From WHTK01 sp965197795 (GTDB lineage: Bacteria > Chloroflexota > Dehalococcoidia > DSTF01 > WHTK01), in NCBI GenBank assembly GCA_965197795.1, contig OZ240228.1, positions 1-64,000 of the forward strand: a stretch of DNA of 64,000 bases, read 5' to 3'. A program made the translations under genes and the position numbers. Shown here piece after piece: positions 18,920-28,962 of the stretch. The notes beneath the pieces were generated by a model that searched no databases, was not told the origin of the DNA, and saw only the letters and a program-made list of their open reading frames with translations. Every line of letters starts with the position of its first letter. Positions within the stretch are counted from its first letter, which is position 1.

Positions 18920-19582
18920 ATGAAGAAGTGGGGTTCGGAGCGTTTGGCCTCGCGGCTGTCGCGGGAGTTATCGCGCTGGGAGCCAGCGTTGCTCGGTGGC
19001 GTGGCACAGGCCCAGGAGCCGCCCGAAGAGGGCTCCAGTTTTCACGAGCTCTACCAGGAGGCGCTGGCCGACCAGCTGGGCGTCAGCGTCGATGAGCTGC
19101 AGGCGGCCCAGGAAGCTGCTCGCACCCAGATGATCGACGACGCGCTCGCGTCCGGCCGCATTACTGATGAGCAGGCCGAGCGACTGCGCAACGCCGAGTC
19201 TGGCGAGCGGCGCCATGGTGCCGTCACGCGGGTGCGTCATGCCATAGGCAACGTCGTCGAATCGGCGGTCGAGATCCTCGGCTTGACGACCGATGAGGTG
19301 CGCCAGGGCTTCGCTGACGGCCAGAGCCTGAACGACATGGCGGTTGAGCAGGGCGTGAGCGACCTCGAAGCACAGCTGGTCGCCGCGTTGACCGCTGACA
19401 TCGAGGCGAAGAGCGCTGACGGCTCTATCACTCAGGAGCAGGGTGACCGGCTGCTGGAAAACCTGGCCGAGCACGTCGGGAACATCGTCAACCACGAGGG
19501 CGGCAAGGACGGCGAGCGCTCTGGCGGTCCGCGTAGCTTCGGCCCGCGTGGCCCCTCAGGCGAGCCTCCGGTCGCGAACTAA
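18920..19582 (+). CDS. Secreted helical protein with a doubly frameshifted signal peptide
   Basis: 220-residue reading preceded by an excellent AGGAGG. The mature part is rich in short helices with repeated LGVSVDELQAAQEAARTQMIDDAL and GRITDEQAERL-type units, as in many uncharacterised exported proteins of Gram-positives and Chloroflexi, and ends in a Gly/Pro/Ser tail. As read, the N-terminus is not a signal peptide. However, between 18931 and 18993 the -1 frame encodes GFGAFGLAAVAGVIALGASVA, which joins back to GGVAQAQE in the main frame to give a classic leader cleaved after AQA. One missing G in the GGGG run and one extra base at about 18994 explain it. Confidence 0.7.
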   Translation: MKKWGSERLASRLSRELSRWEPALLGGVAQAQEPPEEGSSFHELYQEALADQLGVSVDELQAAQEAARTQMIDDALASGRITDEQAERLRNAESGERRHGAVTRVRHAIGNVVESAVEILGLTTDEVRQGFADGQSLNDMAVEQGVSDLEAQLVAALTADIEAKSADGSITQEQGDRLLENLAEHVGNIVNHEGGKDGERSGGPRSFGPRGPSGEPPVAN

Positions 19583-19597
19583 CCGCTCCTCCAGCTG

Positions 19598-19634
19598 AAA
19601 CAAAGAAGGCTCCTCATGGGGCCTTCTTTGTTTT
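19598..19634 (+). terminator. Rho-independent terminator
   Basis: Perfect 13-bp stem (AAACAAAGAAGGC with GCCTTCTTTGTTT) around a 10-base loop, ending in TTTT, 15 bp after the stop of the secreted helical protein gene. The A run before the stem also lets it work on the opposite strand, where the aldo/keto reductase transcript arrives. Confidence 0.9.
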
Positions 19635-19747
19635 GCCGGAAATCCAGGTTGCGAGGGTATCGTCAGCTCGATGCGGCCTCGATTACGCGGGCGCACCTGG
19701 TCGTCGCTTAGAGCGCCGCGCTCAGCCCAGCCGATGGCGCTATCGAG

Positions 19748-20650
19748 CTACTGCATGTCGGAATAGCCGACGAGCGCCGTCGAGACGCCCGAGTGCGAGA
19801 TGACGAGTCGCAGGCTGAGCTCGAGCGCAGATTCCAGGCCCAGCTCACGAGCCAGTGCGTTGCGAGAAGCCGCGGCGGCGATGTCCGCCTCCATAGTGTT
19901 GCCCTGCAGCATCGCCGATCCCAGTCCCAGGCTGGCCAGCGGCGCCCGCGCCTCCTGTCCCGTCATGGCGCCGCCTGCCATGACGCGGATCGCGATGATG
20001 CCAAGGCCCGCCTTCGCCGCGACGTCAATGACGCTGGCCTGGTCCTGTGCACCGCCAGACGCGCCGGCGTGGCCCGCGCTGGGGTTGATCGCGTTGAAGT
20101 AGGACTGCATGGTCTCGAAGCGACCGCTGGCGGCCGCGGCGTGCAGCGGCTCCGTGTCGCCGACGCCGGTGAAACCGGCGTGCGCGGCGAGGCCTTGCTT
20201 GACGACCGCCTGGATCGCGTCCGCCGCGGCGGCGAGGTCGTCGGGACCGAGGCCGGGGTTAGCGGCGTTGCTCGTGGCGCGGATGTTGTTGTGCAGTTGC
20301 AACAGGTCGACGGAATCGCGGCCCAGGCGTCGTAGGCTCTCGGTGATCGACTTCCTGACCGCGGCGGCAGGGTCGCGCAGGTCGTCGGCACTGAGGCGAA
20401 CCTTGGTTCCGACCGCCACCCGGCCCCATGCGGCGAGCTCGGTCAGGACGGCGCCGAGGTGCTGGTCGGAGAGGCCGTTGCCGTAGAGCGGCGCCGTGTC
20501 GAAGTAGGTGATGCCGGCGTCCAGGGCGCGCTTGACCGCCGCGACCTGCTGCTCGTGCGTGCCGCGCACCATCAGCCCGCCGACGTTGCCAGCGTCGTAG
20601 CCGAGGGCTGATACCGTCAGCCCGGTGGTTCCGAGAGGCCGTTGCTGCAT
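19748..20650 (-). CDS. Aldo/keto reductase
   Basis: 300-residue NADPH-dependent oxidoreductase of the AKR superfamily (TIM barrel). It begins with the family start RPLGTTGLTVSALGYDAGNVG. The catalytic tetrad can be placed: Asp and Tyr in YFDTAPLYGNG, Lys in VGTKV and His in LLQLHNN. The cofactor-binding end GIIAIRVMAGGAMTG is present. GGAG precedes the ATG. It is probably monocistronic, with terminator-like hairpins on both sides. The carbonyl substrate is not predictable. Confidence 0.9.
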   Translation of the reverse strand: MQQRPLGTTGLTVSALGYDAGNVGGLMVRGTHEQQVAAVKRALDAGITYFDTAPLYGNGLSDQHLGAVLTELAAWGRVAVGTKVRLSADDLRDPAAAVRKSITESLRRLGRDSVDLLQLHNNIRATSNAANPGLGPDDLAAAADAIQAVVKQGLAAHAGFTGVGDTEPLHAAAASGRFETMQSYFNAINPSAGHAGASGGAQDQASVIDVAAKAGLGIIAIRVMAGGAMTGQEARAPLASLGLGSAMLQGNTMEADIAAAASRNALARELGLESALELSLRLVISHSGVSTALVGYSDMQ

Positions 20651-20674
20651 CGTGATGCTCCTGTCTGGAGAATA

Positions 20675-20703
20675 GAAGTGGCCCCGGCTGGCGGGGCCAC
20701 TTC
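20675..20703 (-). terminator. Hairpin after tRNA-Cys
   Basis: Perfect 12-bp stem (GAAGTGGCCCCG with CGGGGCCACTTC) and 5-base loop, 12 bp past the encoded CCA end of tRNA-Cys. The minus-strand sequence continues TATTCTCC, a weak U tract. It probably ends the tRNA transcript ahead of the aldo/keto reductase promoter. Confidence 0.7.
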
Positions 20704-20715
20704 GCTGTTGCAGGC

Positions 20716-20786
<71 letters not shown>

Positions 20787-20789
<3 letters not shown>

Positions 20790-20820
20790 CCTTCGACAGG
20801 CTCAGGACAAGCCCTGTGCT
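20787..20820. repeat. Interspersed CTTCGACAGGCTCAGGAC-type repeat
   Basis: The spacer between tRNA-Cys and tRNA-Leu reads CCCTTCGACAGGCTCAGGAC followed by AAGCCCTGTGC. This word and its complement encode the FDRLRTS / STGSGQA peptides found as artefacts in many environmental bacterial proteins, which marks it as a dispersed intergenic repeat. The ACAGG(C)T and AGCCCTGT halves can also form an imperfect hairpin. Only one copy was noticed here. Confidence 0.5.
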
Positions 20821-20905
20821 TGGTGCCGAGGAGGGGATTTGAACCCCTACGCCCGAAGGCACGGCCCCCTCAAGACCGCGTGTCTACCTGTTTCACCACC
20901 TCGGC
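20821..20905 (-). tRNA. tRNA-Leu (anticodon GAG)
   Basis: 85-nt class II tRNA with a long variable arm (GCCTTCGGGCG region). Acceptor GCCGAGG pairs with CCTCGGC, the anticodon loop is TTGAGGG (GAG), the T arm is GGGG-TTCAAAT-CCCC, and CCA is encoded. The first base of the cluster is preceded by the low-GC accessory patch. Confidence 0.95.
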
Positions 20906-21679
20906 ATTGCGGTGCAGCTCGCGAAGCGGCTTCAGGTTGCCGGCCGCGTCGGAGGGCTGAATCAGCCTAACAAAGGCGGGTCAGGGGCGCAATTTGACCG
21001 GGGTAGAAGGTGAGCTTCTATACAGTGGCCTGCACATTATGAAGGTCGTGTCAACCGCAAGGACTGGGCCGTACGAAGCGAGTTGTTCTCCGGTTGCTTC
21101 TCGTCTCTATTCTCGCCACCTCTTGCGGCGGTGGTGATGGCGAACGGAACAGCGAGGAGCCGGCACGCGGTCGCGGTACCGGTGCGCTTTTTGACTAACG
21201 GCTGAGCTATGACTTCAGCAGTTCCCGTCGCTAAGAAGCCCGCTGAAGACGGCGGCTGTGGCAAGGAGGATAGAAGCCTGGGCGTCCAGTCAGCGAGCTA
21301 GTGGGGCCCCGGCTGCACGCATACCCAACCACCTCGGTTCGGCCAACCACCACAGCGGTATGCGTTCAGCTCTATGTCCTTAGCGTAGTCAGTGCGTCCT
21401 CTGGGGCGAAGTGACGGCGGTCACTGCGCCTTGTTAAACTTGGCAATGTGGCATCCGAGCGCTGCCGCTCCAGCGTCCCTTTGCACTGGCTGGCCGGATG
21501 TTCGAGGAGGTGGACTAACTTGGCAGAGGTGATGACCGTCACGTCGCGTACCTTCCGGCAAGGAACAAACTGAAATAGGAGCTGGTTACTGGGCTGGCCT
21601 CAGAATGGAGAGGTGAGGTGGTGGTGGTGGTCGAACTCTACATAGAAGGCGATTACGTCTACAGGGGTGGGGTCAATCG
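20906..21679. other. Gene-poor patch after tRNA-Leu
   Basis: No convincing intact gene. GC content is visibly lower than in the flanks. The stretch holds a short lipoprotein-like frame (21064-21198), a run of GTGGTGGTGGTGG near 21618, and a 30-odd-codon frame after it (VVVELYIEGDYVYRGG...) that ends in a stop within the next small gene. I read it as decayed accessory DNA between tRNA genes. Confidence 0.5.
21064..21198 (+). pseudogene. Lipoprotein signal-peptide remnant
   Basis: A short frame reads KRVVLRLLLVSILATSCGGGDGE, a textbook lipoprotein signal with lipobox LATSC, then 20 further residues and a TAA. No ATG, GTG or TTG precedes it in frame after the stop at 21040; only CTG at 21064 is available. 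It probably is the broken front end of a lipoprotein gene whose remainder has been lost. Confidence 0.35.
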
Positions 21680-21883
21680 GTGGCCGATAACATCGAAGGA
21701 AGGCCTGGCATGGTGCGAGCCAGGCTAATGAGGCGCTATCACCGAGCGCCTGAAAGCTATCAAGACGCTGTCGACCTGGTGAACTCCTTGGATCAACGCA
21801 TCGAAGAATTAGAGCACGAGTTGAGGCAGCGCCAAGCTCGAAGAGATACGACGCGAAGAAGGCTGCGTAGGCCTTTTGTCTAG
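21680..21883 (+). CDS. Short hypothetical protein with coiled-coil tail
   Basis: 67 codons from GTG 21680, or 57 from ATG 21710. The end is a charged helix (VDLVNSLDQRIEELEHELRQRQARR) with heptad-like spacing, followed by a very basic tail. No family recognised and no good ribosome-binding site, so it may be a chance or degraded frame in the accessory patch. Confidence 0.3.
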   Translation: MADNIEGRPGMVRARLMRRYHRAPESYQDAVDLVNSLDQRIEELEHELRQRQARRDTTRRRLRRPFV

Positions 21884-22041
21884 CGCGAGTATCGCTCGAT
21901 CATCTCTTAACCGGACGTCCAGTCCGTCATGACAAGCGGCAAAAGCAGTGCTGACCTACGCCTTCTGCGGCCCCCGTCAGCCCAGCGCCCTCTCCAGTGC
22001 GGGCTGCATCTTCATGTCCTGGAACGAATCTCCGGGCACGG

Positions 22042-22311
22042 TCATGGTGCATTTCCAGGGGGCGCCCCGCCCGAGTTTGCGACCGGTCCCACGAGAGAAA
22101 TTGCTCGCAGAATCCTTGGAGAATCGACGTGAACACCCAGATTCTTAATAGCGGCCGCAATCGCTCCTAGCTCGCCCATCTTCTCAAGCGTGGCCCGGTG
22201 GATTATCCACTCCCGTCTCCCAACGCCAGTCATTACCAGATAGCAAGATGTGGGCACATGAGCAGACCCTTTGTAGGGTTGCACTTTTAGCTGTATGGCT
22301 GCTTTAGGCAA
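22042..22311 (-). CDS. Hypothetical frame, possibly the displaced end of the TPR gene
   Basis: 89 codons from a TTG, overlapping the end of the upstream TPR-like gene by 25 bp in another frame. The stretch GVGRREWIIHRATLEKMGELGAIAAAIKNLG looks like genuine protein, whereas the last 20 residues do not. A single-base shift near 22300 would fuse it to the upstream gene, so the two could be one damaged gene. No function assigned. Confidence 0.3.
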   Translation of the reverse strand: MPKAAIQLKVQPYKGSAHVPTSCYLVMTGVGRREWIIHRATLEKMGELGAIAAAIKNLGVHVDSPRILRAISLVGPVANSGGAPPGNAP

Positions 22312-22763
22312 GCGCGCTTCCCATCTTCGAAGCGTGAGACCAAAGAGTCGTCGGCGAGTGGAAACGCTTCCTTCCTGTCGAAGATGTAGCCATAGCCATA
22401 CACGAGAGGTAGATGTTTGACCACGTCCTCACTAATTCGCCAGCCTGCGGGAAGTTTCGTCGAGAAACCAACCGCAGCCGACAGACGTTGAGTGCCATCA
22501 GGTTGGTCCTTCCAAAGCCACTCAAGCAGTTTGAGGTGCAAAGATGGTCTGAACCGGTTTTCCCTTTCCGACCGCGAGCCTTGGTCGGCCTTGCCCAAGA
22601 AGTTGGCAGCTTCCTTGTTGTTAGGGTCGAGGTCGAGAATTGACCGAGACTTCGCGCGGACGGTTTCCCAGTCGCCAAAGGCAAGAGCGTCTCTTGCTTC
22701 TTCAAGCAGCTGCGCTCGTCGCCATTTCTCGCTAGGCATGATGTGCCGTGATTCTGTCGTCAA
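22287..22763 (-). CDS. TPR-like hypothetical protein
   Basis: 158 codons from TTG 22763 (or ATG 22739). The N-terminal half carries one tetratricopeptide-like helix pair (ARDALAFGDWETVRAKSRSI then LDPNNKEAANFLGKADQ). The second half (LHLKLLEWLWKDQPDGTQRL, YGYGYIFDRKEAFPLADDS) is unrecognised. It lies in a lower-GC patch between tRNA-Leu and tRNA-Trp, suggesting transfer. The abrupt end and overlap with the next frame hint at a frameshift. Confidence 0.5.
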   Translation of the reverse strand: MTTESRHIMPSEKWRRAQLLEEARDALAFGDWETVRAKSRSILDLDPNNKEAANFLGKADQGSRSERENRFRPSLHLKLLEWLWKDQPDGTQRLSAAVGFSTKLPAGWRISEDVVKHLPLVYGYGYIFDRKEAFPLADDSLVSRFEDGKRACLKQPYS

Positions 22764-22906
22764 GGAGTCATGGTGTCAACGCGAAACGGAAAACCGGAGT
22801 CCATGCACATGCGTGGAAGTCCGCGCCTGTTACCGTCAAACCTGCTAATTCAGGCTGAATCAATGAAGCGTGTTTCAGATATGACGCCACTTTTAGACTC
22901 AGAAAG

Positions 22907-22982
<76 letters not shown>

Positions 22983-22988
22983 AAGAGT

Positions 22989-23064
22989 TGGTGGAGATAG
23001 GGGGACTCGAACCCCCGGCCTCTGCGTTGCGAACGCAGCGCTCTCCCAGCTGAGCTATATCCCC
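22989..23064 (-). tRNA. tRNA-Ala (anticodon CGC)
   Basis: 76 nt including encoded CCA. Acceptor GGGGATA with TATCTCC contains the G3-U70 wobble pair that marks alanine tRNA. D arm GCTCAGCTGGGAGAGC, anticodon loop TTCGCAA (CGC, reading GCG) and T arm GGGGG-TTCGAGT-CCCCC. It lies just after rimM and may be co-transcribed with the ribosome-biogenesis operon. Confidence 0.95.
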
Positions 23065-23087
23065 ACGCGAACCGATTCTACCAGACG

Positions 23088-23660
23088 CTAGCGATTCGAC
23101 GTGCCCTTGCGCCGAGGCCCGCGGGCCTGGGCCGGCCTGGCAAAGTCGAGGCCGTCCGGTACTGCAACCACGATGCGGCCGCCGGCAATGTCAACTTCGT
23201 GGATCACGTCGTCGAGAGCCGGGAGCAGCAGCTCGCCGCGTTCGCCGCGCACCACATAAACGTCGTTCGAGCCGGTACTCAGCACCTCTGCCAGTTTGCC
23301 CAGCGTCTCGCCTGCCGTGTCTTCGACTCGAAGGCCGATGACGTCGTGCAGGTAGTAGACGTCCTGGTCTTCGATCGGCGTGGCCTCGGGAGCCGTCAGC
23401 GCCTTCCCTGCCAGCGCCTCGGCCTGCGTACGGCTGTCGATGCCGCGCAGTTTGAGGATGACGGTGCGTCTTTGCCAGCGGCCCCGCTTAACCTCATACG
23501 GCGTACCGTCGAGCCAGAGGCGACTGCCGGGCTGGAAGCGCTCGGGGAAATCGGTCAGCGGTTCGACTTTAATTTCGCCGCGGATGCCGTGGGCCGTTGT
23601 AATACGACCGATCGTGACGGCGGTTTCGTGGTTGATGTCAGGGTCAGGGTTGGATGTCAA
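23088..23660 (-). CDS. rimM: Ribosome maturation factor RimM
   Basis: 16S processing factor that binds S19 in the 30S head. The N-terminal RimM domain has VTIGRITTAHGIRGEIKVEPLTD, FQPGSRLWLDG and VILKLRGIDSRTQAEALAG. The C-terminal PRC-barrel has DLIG-type DVIGLRVEDTAGETLGKLAEVLSTGSNDVYVVRG, LLPALDDVIHEVDI and VPDGL. The frame is open to 23849, across the KH gene, but a TTG at 23660 with AGGGG just before it gives a normal 190-residue protein. It ends the ffh-rpsP-khpA-rimM operon. Confidence 0.93.
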   Translation of the reverse strand: MTSNPDPDINHETAVTIGRITTAHGIRGEIKVEPLTDFPERFQPGSRLWLDGTPYEVKRGRWQRRTVILKLRGIDSRTQAEALAGKALTAPEATPIEDQDVYYLHDVIGLRVEDTAGETLGKLAEVLSTGSNDVYVVRGERGELLLPALDDVIHEVDIAGGRIVVAVPDGLDFARPAQARGPRRKGTSNR

Positions 23661-23689
23661 TACGCCCCTGGAGGACGAGCTGCAGGAAG

Positions 23690-23920
23690 CTAGTCGCCGA
23701 TGTCGAGGACCGCGCGTGTGTCTTCGCGCGCCGACGCGACTTTGAGCAGCGAGCGCATGGCCTCGGCGACGCGTCCGCCCCGGCCGATGACTTTGCCCAT
23801 GTCCGCTTCGTTGACGTCGAGGTGAATAACGTGGCGGTGGCCGTCCCACTCCTCGGTTACCTCGACGTCGTCCGGGTTCTCGACCAGCGAGGTGGCGATG
23901 TACTCGATCAGCTCTTTCAT
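23690..23920 (-). CDS. khpA: KH-domain RNA-binding protein KhpA
   Basis: 76-residue single KH domain with the invariant loop GKVIGRGGR between helices. This small RNA chaperone family (KhpA/YlqC) usually sits between rpsP and rimM, exactly as here. The ATG directly follows the rpsP TAG with no gap, so it is translationally coupled. Confidence 0.93.
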   Translation of the reverse strand: MKELIEYIATSLVENPDDVEVTEEWDGHRHVIHLDVNEADMGKVIGRGGRVAEAMRSLLKVASAREDTRAVLDIGD

Positions 23921-24376
23921 CTATGCGTCAGCCTTTTCGTCGTCAGCGGTGTCAGCGGCAGCGTCCGCGGTGGCAGGCTCTTCAGCGGCAGGCTGTTCGG
24001 CGGCAGGTTCTTCTTCACCAGCGTCCTCAGCGTCAGCTTCTGGCTCGGCCACCGCGGTCGCCGGCGCGGCTGCGGCCGGTGGTGCTGCCGCGACCGGCGG
24101 CGTGGCCTTCGGCTTCGGCGGTGGGAAGGTCGGCGCGGCCATGAGGCCCTGCCGGGCGAGCAGCTTGTGCATGCGCATTGTCGGCTGAGCGCCCTTGGCA
24201 AGCCAGCCGCGCACTTTGTCTTCGTCGATGACGAAGGTGTCGGGCTCCGTGCGCGGATTGTAGGTGCCCACGATCTCGACGTACTTGCCGTCGCGCGGGG
24301 CGCGTGCGTCGGCGATGACGACACGATAGGTAGGCTGCTTCTTCTTGCCCACACGCGAGAGCCTTATTTTTAGCAA
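23921..24376 (-). CDS. rpsP: 30S ribosomal protein S16 with long low-complexity tail
   Basis: Residues 1-80 are a standard bS16: LKIRLSRVGKKKQPTYRVVIADARAPRDGKYVE, GTYNPRTEP, DKVRGWLAKGAQPT. The expected VRNLL is MHKLL here. Residues 81-151 add an Ala/Pro/Glu/Asp tail that is first Pro/Lys-rich and then strongly acidic. Similar disordered tails occur on S16 of other lineages; this one nearly doubles the length. The start is TTG at 24376, preceded by GAGGAG. Confidence 0.93.
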   Translation of the reverse strand: MLKIRLSRVGKKKQPTYRVVIADARAPRDGKYVEIVGTYNPRTEPDTFVIDEDKVRGWLAKGAQPTMRMHKLLARQGLMAAPTFPPPKPKATPPVAAAPPAAAAPATAVAEPEADAEDAGEEEPAAEQPAAEEPATADAAADTADDEKADA

Positions 24377-24404
24377 TTCGTTCTCCTCTTACAGACCGGC
24401 TTCG

Positions 24405-25727
24405 CTAGCGAATGCCGAGCATCTTGGCCGTCCGGCCGGAAGCCATGGCCTGCATGAGCTTCTTGGCTTCTTTCCATTGTTTGAGCAGCTGGTTCACGTC
24501 CGCGGGGTTGGTACCGCTTCCCTCTGCGATGCGCTTGCGTCGGCTGCCGTTGATCAAGTCCGGGTTGTGCCGCTCCGCTGGAGTCATCGAAAAGACGATG
24601 GCCTCCATGCGCTTGAAGAAGGTATCGTCAATCTGCGTTGCCTGCAACTGGCGCTTGACGTTACCCATGCCCGGCATCATGCCCAGCAAATCGCCCAGCG
24701 GCCCCATCTTGCGCACTTGCTGCATCTGCTGCACGAAGTCCTTCAGGTCGAGCTGGCCCGATTTGGCGCGCTTGCCGAAATCGACCATCTCGTCCTGGCC
24801 GACCTGCGCCTGCGCCTTCTCGATAAGCGTCATGACGTCACCCATGCCGAGGATGCGCGATGCGAAGCGCTCCGGGTGGAAGGCCTCCAGCGCGTCGGCG
24901 CGCTCGCCGGTGCCGATGAACTTGATCGGTAGGCCCGTCATGGCGCGAATCGAGAGCGCCGCACCACCGCGAGCGTCGCCGTCCAGCTTGGTCAGGACGA
25001 AGCCGGAGATCTGCGTCGCGCTGCCGAACTCCTCGGCGACGTGCACTGCTTCCTGCCCCGTCATGGCATCGACGACGAGAAGCGCCTCGTGCGGCTGGAA
25101 GCCGGTCTCCAGCGCTTTGATCTCCTCGACGACGTCCTCATCCAGCTGCAAGTAACCTGCCGAATCGACGATCAGCGCGGTGGCGTTGATACGCTGCGCC
25201 TCTGCGGTCGCTTCGCGGGCCAGCTTCTTGATGTCACTCGAATCGCCCTCGAATACCGGGATGTCGGTCTGACGGCCCAGCGTCTTGAGCTGTTCGCCAG
25301 CCGCGACGCGGTAGGGGTCGGCCGAGACGAGCAGGGGCCGGCCTCCCGCCTTACGCAGATGGAGGGCCAGCTTTGCCGCCATGGTGGTCTTGCCGGCGCC
25401 CTTGAGGCCGAGAAGTAGCAGGACGGTGGGGTTCTGCGGCGCGGACGTCAGCGTCGCCTGGCTACCGCCCAGCATCGAGGTCAGCTCGTCGTTGACGATG
25501 GAGACGACCTGCTGCGGGCCGGTGAGCGACTGCAGAACGTCGGAGCCGGAAGCACGCTCGCGCACCGCGCCGATGAAGTCGCGCACGACACGGAAGTTGA
25601 CGTCCGCCTCCAGCAGAGCGACGCGCACCTCGCGCAGGGCCTCGTCGAGGTCCTTTTCGCTTACGGTGCCGTGGCTGGAGAGGCGGCTGAAAACGCGCTG
25701 GAGTTTGTCGCTGAGCGCATCGAACAT
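24405..25727 (-). CDS. ffh: Signal recognition particle protein Ffh
   Basis: SRP54 GTPase that targets nascent membrane proteins, 440 residues. N domain 1-90; G domain with G1 GLKGAGKTTMAAKLA (107-121), ADPYRVAAGEQL, G4 LTKLDGDARGG and closing loop FIGTGERADALEAFHPERF; M domain rich in Met (MPGMGNVKRQL, SMTPAERHNPDLI, GSRRKRIAEGSG for SRP RNA binding). The G3 element is VDSAGY rather than DTAGR, an unusual change. The frame is open to 25781 but MFDALSDKLQ at 25727 is the family start. First gene of the rpsP operon. Confidence 0.94.
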   Translation of the reverse strand: MFDALSDKLQRVFSRLSSHGTVSEKDLDEALREVRVALLEADVNFRVVRDFIGAVRERASGSDVLQSLTGPQQVVSIVNDELTSMLGGSQATLTSAPQNPTVLLLLGLKGAGKTTMAAKLALHLRKAGGRPLLVSADPYRVAAGEQLKTLGRQTDIPVFEGDSSDIKKLAREATAEAQRINATALIVDSAGYLQLDEDVVEEIKALETGFQPHEALLVVDAMTGQEAVHVAEEFGSATQISGFVLTKLDGDARGGAALSIRAMTGLPIKFIGTGERADALEAFHPERFASRILGMGDVMTLIEKAQAQVGQDEMVDFGKRAKSGQLDLKDFVQQMQQVRKMGPLGDLLGMMPGMGNVKRQLQATQIDDTFFKRMEAIVFSMTPAERHNPDLINGSRRKRIAEGSGTNPADVNQLLKQWKEAKKLMQAMASGRTAKMLGIR

Positions 25728-25859
25728 AAGCCCCTCAATTCTAGAGCAGCAGCCTAGAACAAGGAACCGGCGGCGCCGCAAGACGGGTCGCCGTCAGCTC
25801 GACTCACTCGAGCCGGCCTCAGGTGTTACGCCTACCGCATCTGAGAGGGACCGTCGTTC

Positions 25860-28088
<2,229 letters not shown>

Positions 28089-28286
28089 GGTGGCCCCAGT
28101 CGATTTTTAAAGAGGTTTCGAGGCCAAGATAATCTCAGACGTCCGATTGCGTCCACCGCGATTCTCACGCCGAGTCCTTCGCGCTCAACTAGAAGCGCAA
28201 TGCAAGCTCACAAGGCTTCGACCCAACCAGGCCAGTCAGGAGTCAATGATGGAATTGCTCCTGCCGTTCTAGTCGACGAACCTCGG

Positions 28287-28946
28287 CTAGCCTTCGTCTT
28301 TGGCGTAATGGCTCAGTTCGGTCAGGTCCTCATCGCGGCCGGAGACGATGAGGACGTCTCTCGGCTCGAAGCGTTCGGTTATTGACGTGCCGAAGATGAC
28401 GCGGTCGCGCCGGATCATGGCGATGATGCGCACCTTGAAGCGCTCCTCGATGTCGGCCTCGCGCGAGGTCATTCCGACCAGGTGGTCCGGCACGGCGAGC
28501 TTGCTGATGCCCATCGCGGTGCTGATGCTGAGGTAGTCGACCACCTCCGGGACCCCGATCTGGTGAGCCAGCCGCGCCGCCGTCTCGCGCTCCGGGAAGA
28601 TGACGCGGTTGGCGCCGACGAGCTTGAGGATCTCTTCGTGCAGCACCGAGGTAGCGCGAGCGATGACGTACGGGACGCCGATCTTCTTGAGCAGGAGGGT
28701 CGCCATGATCGAGGGCTCGGTATCGCCGATCGCTACGACCGCGCCGTCGAGATTGGTGACGCCCAGCTCGCGCAGCGTTTCTTCCGAGGTGGCGTCGGCT
28801 TCGATCACCTGCCGGATTGAGCCGGAGAGGGCCTGCACCTCGGCGCGGTCGATATCGATGCCGAGCACTTCGTTGCCAAGCGACTGCAGCTCGTCGGCGA
28901 GATTGCGGCCAAAGGTACCAAGCCCGATAACGATGTACTCACTCAT
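28287..28946 (-). CDS. trkA: Potassium uptake regulatory subunit TrkA/KtrA
   Basis: Cytoplasmic gating ring protein of the Ktr/Trk potassium system. The RCK_N Rossmann domain has YIVIGLGTFGRNLADELQSLG, the acidic GIDIDR at the strand 2 end and VVAIGDTEPSIMATLLLKKIG. The RCK_C domain (about residues 135-219) ends with DVLIVSGRDEDLTELS. The frame extends to 29006, but GGAG precedes the ATG at 28946, giving 219 residues. It follows trkH by 16 bp. Confidence 0.94.
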   Translation of the reverse strand: MSEYIVIGLGTFGRNLADELQSLGNEVLGIDIDRAEVQALSGSIRQVIEADATSEETLRELGVTNLDGAVVAIGDTEPSIMATLLLKKIGVPYVIARATSVLHEEILKLVGANRVIFPERETAARLAHQIGVPEVVDYLSISTAMGISKLAVPDHLVGMTSREADIEERFKVRIIAMIRRDRVIFGTSITERFEPRDVLIVSGRDEDLTELSHYAKDEG

Positions 28947-28962
28947 ACGACTCTCCTCAAAC

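Noticed and set aside
21037..21264. 75-codon minus-strand frame in the accessory patch
   Set aside because: No start signal, no motif, and the opposite strand carries a better lipoprotein-signal remnant.
20906..22906. Integrative element with att sites at the tRNAs
   Set aside because: No integrase, and I found no repeat of the tRNA-Trp or tRNA-Leu 3' ends inside or beyond the patch.
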